Shown: piece by piece, positions 35,517 to 41,484 of the stretch
Layout: each line of letters starts with the position of its first letter
How positions within the stretch are numbered: the stretch's first letter is position 1
Assembly (NCBI GenBank): GCA_009833045.1
Contig: WUUP01000015.1
Span: forward strand, 1-41,484
DNA length: 41,484 nucleotides
DNA from: Saprospirales bacterium GYS_P2D
GTDB lineage: Bacteria; Bacteroidota; Bacteroidia; Chitinophagales; Saprospiraceae
Reading direction: 5' to 3'
Notes under the pieces: generated by a model
Told to the model about the DNA's origin: nothing
Database searches by the model: none
The model's input: the letters and a program-made list of their open reading frames with translations, nothing else
Translations under genes and position numbers: made by a program

Positions 35517-35920
35517 AGCGACGGTGATTTTTAGTAGGCGTCTATGCGCAATTCATAAATTCAGTAGTTTATAGAGGGTCAGAATTCAGAATTAGATCAT
35601 CGTTTTCTATGTCGGTCCGTCGTAGGTCTGTAGCTTCTTATATCAAAACATAGTAAACTCTAATGTCGAAAGGGTAAAATCATCGAATAATGTAAGGGTG
35701 CGAGATACTGCGCACCTGCATATAGTAGGACACTACTAATATTTTATAGACCTATCCAAACCTTTGAGATGTAGACAGAATGTAGGCAACAAATGAGCAG
35801 TGTAGAGTAGGTGTAGATCAAACCGAATAACTGTCAAATCGACAGTTATCCTACACAAACTATCAAAATCACTACTCTATGCCTCAGCATAATGGATACT
35901 AAGGCGGAGGTGCTTTATGA
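35517..35920. other. Intergenic region upstream of the giant repeat protein gene
   Basis: This 404-bp gap lies between tatD and the giant protein gene, both on the minus strand, and should contain the giant's promoter and leader. I found no exact TAnnTTTG box. The only clear structure is the palindrome at 35827-35849. No small ORF was convincing. Confidence 0.5.
35827..35849. repeat. 9-bp perfect inverted repeat
   Basis: ATAACTGTC and GACAGTTAT flank AAATC, 72 nt downstream of the tatD stop. There is no T-tract on the minus strand, so it could be a weak terminator of tatD or a protein-binding site upstream of the giant gene. Confidence 0.5.
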
Positions 35921-36694
35921 CTAAGTCAATCGATCAAAGAGAGTGAAGACATTATCTGTAGTCTGCTCAGCAATGGCTGCCGGAGTCATCTGATATACGA
36001 TAGCGAGTGTCTCAGCGATGAGAGGTATATAGCTACTTTCGTTTCGCTGGCCCCTATAGGGATGCGGCGTGAGATAAGGTGCATCCGTCTCGAGGATCAG
36101 TGAGGTCAGAGGCACATCGACGAGTACCTCTCGCAGTGACTTGTTGTTTTTAAAGGTAGAGGTACCACCGATCCCCATATAAAATCCCAGATCCATGATC
36201 TGCTGAGCCTGCTCCAGACTACCTCCGAAGCAATGAAAGACACCTCTCAGCGTACCATCCTGAAGCTCTCTCACTAGCTCAATCGTCATATCTATCGACT
36301 CTCGACAGTGGATGACGATAGGGAGATTTCGCTCTTTGGCCCAATCCACCTGTATCCTAAAAGCCGCCACCTGCTGATCGATATAGCTCTTATCCCAGTA
36401 CAGATCTGTCCCCATCTCACCTACAGCTATGACTCGCTCATCATCGAGATAGGGATATAGTCGATCGAGTTGATTTTGATAGTCCTCCTTGACACTACAG
36501 GGGTGTAGCCCAACCATCGGATGAAGTACCTCAGGATGCTGATCACATATCAAAAGCATACGATCTACACTCCCCATATCGATATTTGGTAATAATACTT
36601 TTGATACCTTGGTGGCCAGTGATCGATCGACCACTGCGTCCAGATCATCTATAAACTGATCTGAGTAGAGGTGAGCGTGACTATCGATATACAT
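35921..36694 (-). CDS. tatD: TatD family metal-dependent hydrolase (DNase)
   Basis: This 257-residue cytoplasmic TIM-barrel enzyme belongs to the TatD nuclease family, which degrades DNA 3'-5' and has been linked to repair. All metal-site motifs are present: 'DSHAHL' at 4-9, 'AVGEMGTDLYW' with the bridging Glu, 'PIVIHCRES', 'GVFHCFGGS' and 'LETDAPYL'. The length is normal. It is divergent from the RNase H gene with 46 bp between the starts, which must hold both promoters. It has no apparent link to the surface protein genes on either side. Confidence 0.95.
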   Translation of the reverse strand: MYIDSHAHLYSDQFIDDLDAVVDRSLATKVSKVLLPNIDMGSVDRMLLICDQHPEVLHPMVGLHPCSVKEDYQNQLDRLYPYLDDERVIAVGEMGTDLYWDKSYIDQQVAAFRIQVDWAKERNLPIVIHCRESIDMTIELVRELQDGTLRGVFHCFGGSLEQAQQIMDLGFYMGIGGTSTFKNNKSLREVLVDVPLTSLILETDAPYLTPHPYRGQRNESSYIPLIAETLAIVYQMTPAAIAEQTTDNVFTLFDRLT

Positions 36695-36740
36695 CTTGGT
36701 ATGTTTTATGAATGAAATAGATACTGAGTAAATAAAACAG

Positions 36741-37382
36741 ATGGCAAAGAAAAAGAAAAAATACTATGTAGTGTGGGAGGGAAATAATCCAGGCATCTAT
36801 GATACCTGGCCTGAGTGTCAACTCCAGATCAAGGGGTACCCTAATGCTAAGTATAAATCATTCGCTACTCAAAATGAAGCCGTGGAAGCCTTCAGAGGCA
36901 ACTATGCGGATGCCATCACTCCTCGCCAAGGAAAACCCAAAACGAAGATCATCAGTGCTACTGCTCGCCAAAATATCATCTGGGATAGTCTAAGCGTTGA
37001 CGCAGCCTGCAGTGGCAGTCCTGGCATCATGGAATATCGTGGTGTCTGGACACAGGATGCGGTACAGATTTTTCATCAGGGCCCCTTTCCACTCGGGACT
37101 AATAATGTCGGAGAGTTTCTCGCATTGGTACATGGTATCTCATGGCTCCAGAAAATGGGAAAACCTGAGCTGCCCATCTATAGCGACAGCCGCACAGCAC
37201 TGGCGTGGCTCCGAAATAAGAAAGTCAAAACTACGCTCGTCAGAAATAGCAAAACTTCCAAACTCTATGATCTCGTAGAGAGAGCTGAAAACTGGGTCAA
37301 AAACAATACATGGAAAAATCCTGTACTCAAATGGGATACCGAAAACTGGGGTGAGATCCCTGCAGATTTTGGCAGAAAATAA
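36741..37382 (+). CDS. rnhA: Ribonuclease H with N-terminal viroplasmin domain
   Basis: This 213-residue enzyme cleaves RNA in RNA-DNA hybrids. Residues about 6-52 are a caulimovirus viroplasmin-type domain ('YYVVWEGNNPGIYDTWPECQ'), the hybrid-binding module also found in eukaryotic RNase H1. The catalytic domain starts near 'LSVDAACSG' and keeps the acidic residues in 'NNVGEFLALVHG', 'YSDSRTALAW' and a late Asp in 'LKWDTENWGE'. The layout is common in Bacteroidota. The ATG at 36741 follows a short spacer from the divergent tatD. Confidence 0.93.
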   Translation: MAKKKKKYYVVWEGNNPGIYDTWPECQLQIKGYPNAKYKSFATQNEAVEAFRGNYADAITPRQGKPKTKIISATARQNIIWDSLSVDAACSGSPGIMEYRGVWTQDAVQIFHQGPFPLGTNNVGEFLALVHGISWLQKMGKPELPIYSDSRTALAWLRNKKVKTTLVRNSKTSKLYDLVERAENWVKNNTWKNPVLKWDTENWGEIPADFGRK

Positions 37383-37410
37383 AAAAGAGCTCGCCGACCA
37401 AAGCGAGCTC
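37381..37410 (-). terminator. Terminator for the LuxR-type regulator gene
   Basis: GAGCTCGC (37387-37394) and GCGAGCTC (37403-37410) form a perfect 8-bp stem. On the minus strand it is followed by a run of six T, overlapping the end of rnhA. It should stop transcription coming from the minus-strand regulator gene. Confidence 0.8.
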
Positions 37411-37529
37411 ATGTGAATCTCCATTTCACTAATACTACTACATCTTATTTGTGACATCCTTTCTGTCTACAGAGTACTTTTAATAGAGCTCTCTAATCAT
37501 AAATAAAGAGAACGCCCTCAATCCCTTAA

Positions 37530-37757
37530 TCAGACAATCTGAGATCTAACCGCAGTAACAATGAGATCTACCGTGTTCCTACTATTAAACTTTTGAATCA
37601 TATTCTTCTTATGACTCTGGACTGTATGATGAGATACAAAAAGCAAATCTGCGATCTCTTTTACCTTGTATCCTTGCGATAGCAGACCCAAGACCTCTTT
37701 TTCTCGATGAGTAATAAGAGTAGAGGCATCTGCAATATCCATTACTTGATTATTCAT
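37530..37757 (-). CDS. Stand-alone LuxR/GerE-type HTH regulator
   Basis: This 75-residue protein consists of almost nothing but a LuxR-type helix-turn-helix: 'LITHREKEVLGLLSQGYKVKEIADLL' (split across helices 1-2) and 'SHHTVQSHKKNMIQKF' (recognition helix region). There is no receiver or ligand-binding domain, so it would have to be controlled by its own level or by a partner. It starts 19 nt after the stem of the terminator that follows the second giant gene (37780-37817), leaving little room for its own promoter. Transcription by read-through, or from a promoter inside the giant gene, is possible. It may regulate the neighbouring surface genes (inference from position). Confidence 0.88.
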   Translation of the reverse strand: MNNQVMDIADASTLITHREKEVLGLLSQGYKVKEIADLLFVSHHTVQSHKKNMIQKFNSRNTVDLIVTAVRSQIV

Positions 37758-37779
37758 AGGGGAGTTGATTTGATTTTTT

Positions 37780-37817
37780 AAAAAAGTAGCTCACCACTTC
37801 TCTTGTGATGAGCTACT
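37780..37817 (-). terminator. Terminator after the second giant protein gene
   Basis: AGTAGCTCA (37785-37793) pairs with TGAGCTACT (37809-37817), with a further CAC/GTG stem inside and a T run on the minus strand. It lies 11 nt after the giant gene's stop and just before the LuxR-type gene. Confidence 0.85.
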
Positions 37818-37828
37818 GAAGTATTATA

Positions 37829-40800
37829 CTATTCATTATTACAACCGTCAGTATTCACTTCGAGCTGAGCATTTGCTTCTACTTCAAAACCTGGAGTCAA
37901 GGTCGTACCGCCCTCTGCACTGTAGAGTACATTAGATCCGGCTCCCACTTTATTATTGGCCTCGATGGTAGCGCTCGTACGATACTCCATATTATCACCT
38001 GTGAATGAATCATCCGTAGGTGATGACATGATCATAATCTCATCACTACAGTCTACACCTTCTACTGGTCCTTCAATTGGCTCAACTGGGCACGAATCAA
38101 TTGCATCATTGATACGATATGCTACAAGATTTGACTCTCCATAAGCACAGCATCCGAAGTTTCGGCTACATCTCACGAAGTATGTATTCTGCGTCAGATT
38201 CTCAGGTGTATACGTTGCATCCAATGCTCCCTCGATGATCTCCCAAATGGCTCCAGACCCTTCTGGACCCATATTGAGTGAATTAGGGATATATGGGCTT
38301 CCATCTGCTTTCTCCAGTGTGCTTCGCAACCACATGTGCTCAACGTATCCACATGATCCCTGAGGGGCTACTACCTCACCAATACTTGGAAGATAGCTAC
38401 AAGTCTCAACGCTTGGATCTGGGATCTCATAGATCGTAGACCCATCTATAGCTATTCGACCAAAGTCACTCAGCTGAATACACTCAGAGAATTCATAAGT
38501 GATTGTCTGATCACAAGTAGTACTATTGCCACACTGATCTGTGAATGTGTATGATCTTATCACTTCACGTGAATCAAAATATCCATTCGGATTATTCGCA
38601 TCACACTCCTCTGGTACTATACTATCTACATAGCTGATCGATATCTCTGTAGCATCAGAACAATTATCCGTGACCGTATCTCCCGTTTCTGCTGTAAGTT
38701 CAGCCACCGTGGTGTAGGCAGGTGATATGCATGTCTGGCCACTCTGTACTGTGTAGTTTATATCCCAATCTGTAGGACAAGTCGGTGCCTCTGTATCAGC
38801 AGTCACTGTGAATGTACTGGTACAGAATAGATCTGGATACGGATTATTATCTTGATCGAATAATTGTAAGGTCACATCTACAGAACCTCCACAGGCCAAC
38901 GGTGCTTGTGGATCTCCTATAATAAGAACCGTGTCACCACAACCTCCACCACTAAACAAACCAAGCCATATCTGGAATTCTTGATCTACTTCCTCCTGCG
39001 TCATGCACGAAGGAACCGTCAATGGTGCAGGGCAAGTCGGTAGTTCTACCACACAGATGAATACTGGATCATTTGTTGGATCATTATCCATGTTACCTTC
39101 TGCATCACCCGTTTCTTCAGAATTATCTCCGATATCAGATACATCAGCGACTAAAGAACTTGGCACACCTGTCAATGTAGGTGGAGTTACCCCAGTAACT
39201 GTAGCTGAATTTTCAACATAACCTCTTTGGATATCAATATCAACTATGGTGTATTGAGCAATAAAGGTTGTGCTATCCGTTTCTCCCGGAGCCAAGCTCA
39301 TGATTGGGCCTCCTATTGGTTCTACCAACGGATCATCAATTAAGATATCTTCGAGAGTTACATTTCCGGTATTAATAACTGTAAACTCATAATTGATTAA
39401 ATCACCAGCATCTGTTACTCCATTGTTATTTGCATCAACTACTGAGCTTATATCTTTGAATAGAGTAATTTCTGGGTTTTGCGTCAATGTTAAGACTGTA
39501 GGGTCATTGGTTAAATCGCCATCATTATCCCCAGGATCTAAGGCATCTGTCTCTGTCAACTCGGGATCCGTAACCACTACTGGGCTATCACCATCGCTCG
39601 TAGGCTCGGTGCCCGAATCCGAATCGTCTGTCACTGCCGCATTCATGCTGCCATCTGGATTGTTCGGAGGGGTACCGCTTACAACTGCTACATTCTCAAC
39701 GCCACCGGCATCTACATCACCTTGTGTCAATACATAGTACGCTGTGAATACATCACTGTTCACACTGTCCGGTGCCATTACGCCTATTGGACCGCCTTCT
39801 ACTACTGCCGTAGGATCGGTAACCATTACATTCGTCAGGCTTACATTACCTGTATTCGTAACCGTAAACGCATATCTCACCGTGTCACCTACCCCGATAA
39901 CACCGTCCATATTCGTATCACTCGCTCCTACTAAATTCTTCTCAAGCTCAATGCTCGGCATTGGGCTAATCAAGATCACTGTTGGATCATTGGTTAAATC
40001 GCCATCATTATCCGCAGGGTCTAAGGCATCCGTCTCCGTCAACTCCGGATCCGTAACCACTACTGGGCTATCACCATCGCTCGTAGGCTCGGTGCCCGAA
40101 TCCGAATCGTCTGTCACATCTGCATTAACCGTACCATCTGGGGATGCTGGAGGGGTTCCGCTGACCTCCGCTACATTCTCAACTCCACCGGCATCTACAT
40201 CGCCTTGTGTTAATACATAGTACGCAGTGAACACATCGCTGTTTACACTGTCTGGTGCCATTACGCCTATTGGGCCGCCTTCTACTACTGCCGTAGGATC
40301 GGTAACCGTAACATTCGTCAGGCTTACATTGCCTGTATTCGTAACCGTAAACGCATAGCGCACCGTGTCACCTACCCCGATCACACCGTCCATATTCGTA
40401 TCACTCGCTCCTACTAAGCTCTTCACGATCTCTATGCTTGGCATTGGGCTGATCAAGATCACTGTTGGATCATTCGTAGCGTCCATGTCATTATCATTCG
40501 GATCTAAGGCATCCGTCTCCGTTAACTCTGGATCCGTAATCACTACTGGGCTGTCTCCATCAGTCGTAGGCGCCGTACCCGCATCTGAGTCATCCGTCAC
40601 TGGCGCATTCATGCTGCCATCTGGATTGTTTGGTGGGGTACCGCTTACCTCCGCTATATTCTCAACTCCACCGGCATCTACATCGCCTTGCGTCAAGACA
40701 TAGTACGCTGTGAATACATCACTATTTACACTGTCCGGTGCCATCACGCCGATCGGGCCACCCTCTACCACTGCCGTAGGGTCGGTCACCGTCACATTCG

Positions 40801-41484
40801 TCAGGCTTACATTGCCGGTGTTCGTAACTGTGAACGAATATCTCACCGTGTCACCAACTCCGATTACTCCATCCATATTCGTATCACTCGCTCCTACTAA
40901 GCTCTTCACGATCTCTATACTTGGCATTGGGCTGATCAAGATCACTGTTGGATCATTAGTAGCGTCCATGTCATTATCATTCGGATCTAAGGCATCCGTC
41001 TCCGTTAACTCTGGATCCGTAACCACCATCGGGCTGTCTCCATCAGTCGTAGGCGCCGTACCCGCATCGGAGTCATCAGTCACTGGCGCATTCAAGCTGC
41101 CATCTGGATTGTTTGGTGGGGTACCACTTACCTCCGCTACATTCTCTACTCCACCGGCATCAACATCGCCTTGCGTCAAGACATAGTAAGCTGTGAATAC
41201 ATCACTGTTTACACTGTCCGGGGCCATCACGCCGATCGGGCCTCCCTCTACCACTGCTGTAGGGTCGGTCACCGTCACATTCGTCAGGCTTACATTGCCT
41301 GTATTCGTAACTGTGAACGCATATCTCACCGTGTCACCAACGCCGATTACTCCATCCATATTTGTATCGCTCGCTCCTACTAAGCTCTTCACGATCTCTA
41401 TGCTTGGCATTGGGCTGATCAAGATCACCGTAGGATCATTCGTAGCGTCCATGTCATTATCATTCGGATCTAAGGCATCCGTCT
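37829..41484 (-). CDS. Second giant surface protein, DUF11-like repeats and Gly-Cys C-terminus (5' end outside window)
   Basis: The reading frame is open to the right edge, so the N-terminus and signal peptide are missing; about 1,218 residues are visible. The visible part begins with four nearly identical 161-residue DUF11-like β-sandwich repeats containing 'TNTGNVSLTNVTVTDP' and acidic, probably calcium-binding linkers ('DTNMDGVIGVGD', 'DPNDND'). A fifth, diverged copy follows. The last 410 residues are a Cys-rich module: HYR-like domains, 'VRCSRNFGCCAYGESN', and a terminal β domain ending 'NTDGCNNE'. This module parallels the end of the 3,524-residue protein domain by domain. It is probably a cell-surface adhesin or matrix protein; the ligand is unknown. 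Confidence 0.88.
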   Translation of the reverse strand, partial: TDALDPNDNDMDATNDPTVILISPMPSIEIVKSLVGASDTNMDGVIGVGDTVRYAFTVTNTGNVSLTNVTVTDPTAVVEGGPIGVMAPDSVNSDVFTAYYVLTQGDVDAGGVENVAEVSGTPPNNPDGSLNAPVTDDSDAGTAPTTDGDSPMVVTDPELTETDALDPNDNDMDATNDPTVILISPMPSIEIVKSLVGASDTNMDGVIGVGDTVRYSFTVTNTGNVSLTNVTVTDPTAVVEGGPIGVMAPDSVNSDVFTAYYVLTQGDVDAGGVENIAEVSGTPPNNPDGSMNAPVTDDSDAGTAPTTDGDSPVVITDPELTETDALDPNDNDMDATNDPTVILISPMPSIEIVKSLVGASDTNMDGVIGVGDTVRYAFTVTNTGNVSLTNVTVTDPTAVVEGGPIGVMAPDSVNSDVFTAYYVLTQGDVDAGGVENVAEVSGTPPASPDGTVNADVTDDSDSGTEPTSDGDSPVVVTDPELTETDALDPADNDGDLTNDPTVILISPMPSIELEKNLVGASDTNMDGVIGVGDTVRYAFTVTNTGNVSLTNVMVTDPTAVVEGGPIGVMAPDSVNSDVFTAYYVLTQGDVDAGGVENVAVVSGTPPNNPDGSMNAAVTDDSDSGTEPTSDGDSPVVVTDPELTETDALDPGDNDGDLTNDPTVLTLTQNPEITLFKDISSVVDANNNGVTDAGDLINYEFTVINTGNVTLEDILIDDPLVEPIGGPIMSLAPGETDSTTFIAQYTIVDIDIQRGYVENSATVTGVTPPTLTGVPSSLVADVSDIGDNSEETGDAEGNMDNDPTNDPVFICVVELPTCPAPLTVPSCMTQEEVDQEFQIWLGLFSGGGCGDTVLIIGDPQAPLACGGSVDVTLQLFDQDNNPYPDLFCTSTFTVTADTEAPTCPTDWDINYTVQSGQTCISPAYTTVAELTAETGDTVTDNCSDATEISISYVDSIVPEECDANNPNGYFDSREVIRSYTFTDQCGNSTTCDQTITYEFSECIQLSDFGRIAIDGSTIYEIPDPSVETCSYLPSIGEVVAPQGSCGYVEHMWLRSTLEKADGSPYIPNSLNMGPEGSGAIWEIIEGALDATYTPENLTQNTYFVRCSRNFGCCAYGESNLVAYRINDAIDSCPVEPIEGPVEGVDCSDEIMIMSSPTDDSFTGDNMEYRTSATIEANNKVGAGSNVLYSAEGGTTLTPGFEVEANAQLEVNTDGCNNE
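39521..41484 (-). repeat. 483-bp tandem repeats encoding DUF11-like domains
   Basis: Four copies of a 483-bp (161-codon) unit start at 41452, 40969, 40486 and 40003, with remnants of another at the window edge. The copies are very similar at DNA level. The copy at 40003-39521 has changes such as 'ELEKNL' for 'EIVKSL', and the next unit toward the C-terminus (39520 to about 39065) is clearly diverged. Confidence 0.93.

Noticed and set aside
39393-41383. Several repeated plus-strand frames of 70-158 codons opposite the DUF11-like repeats
   Set aside because: They recur every 483 bp only because the minus-strand coding repeat does.

Overview
The window looks like a chromosome segment of a Bacteroidota bacterium, most likely from the Saprospira/Lewinella side of the phylum (inference). 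The signs are a type IX secretion (T9SS) type A sorting domain, a TAnnTTTG-type promoter box before rplU, few recognisable Shine-Dalgarno sequences, DUF4293 and OstA-like proteins, an ExbB/ExbD/ExbD operon, and very large repeat-built secreted proteins. I saw no rRNA, tRNA, CRISPR array, insertion sequence or phage gene.

Layout. 1-800: an orphan gene whose stop codon lies inside an attC-like imperfect palindrome, resembling a lone integron cassette. 1-5 kb: queE (queuosine precursor synthesis), converging on a large nuclease-helicase of the Dna2/UPF1 type. 5.1-9.5 kb: a DUF937-OmpA envelope protein, a GT-C type membrane glycosyltransferase and a secreted double-DTG aspartic protease with a PDZ domain. 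9.5-10.5 kb: rplU-rpmA, with L27 extended by a helix-hairpin-helix-like domain. 10.5-14.3 kb (minus strand): an overlapping operon of FAD oxidoreductase, OstA-like protein and TPR/SH3 protein. A DUF4293 gene follows, then an exbB-membrane protein-exbD-exbD operon that would energise TonB-type outer-membrane transport.

From 17.4 kb the window is mostly about the cell surface. It holds a 1,522-residue T9SS-A protein with a dockerin-like segment, a reprolysin-like zinc protease, an exosortase-family transpeptidase translationally coupled to a small membrane partner, and a 3,524-residue giant with 46 tandem copies of a 28-residue Cys/Trp repeat (84 bp each). At the right edge is the C-terminal part of a second giant, built from 161-residue DUF11-like repeats. 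The protease and both giants share a C-terminal module ending in Gly-Cys plus 2-3 residues. The two giants also share about 400 residues of C-terminal architecture.

Between the giants lie tatD, a viroplasmin-type RNase H gene and a 75-residue LuxR-type HTH gene just behind the terminator of the second giant. The most interesting hypothesis is that the Gly-Cys terminal proteins form a surface display class distinct from T9SS-A, with the exosortase pair encoded among them. That link rests on proximity only. The 84-bp array also contains an apparently exact 484-bp internal duplication offset by 17 units, a sign of recent expansion.
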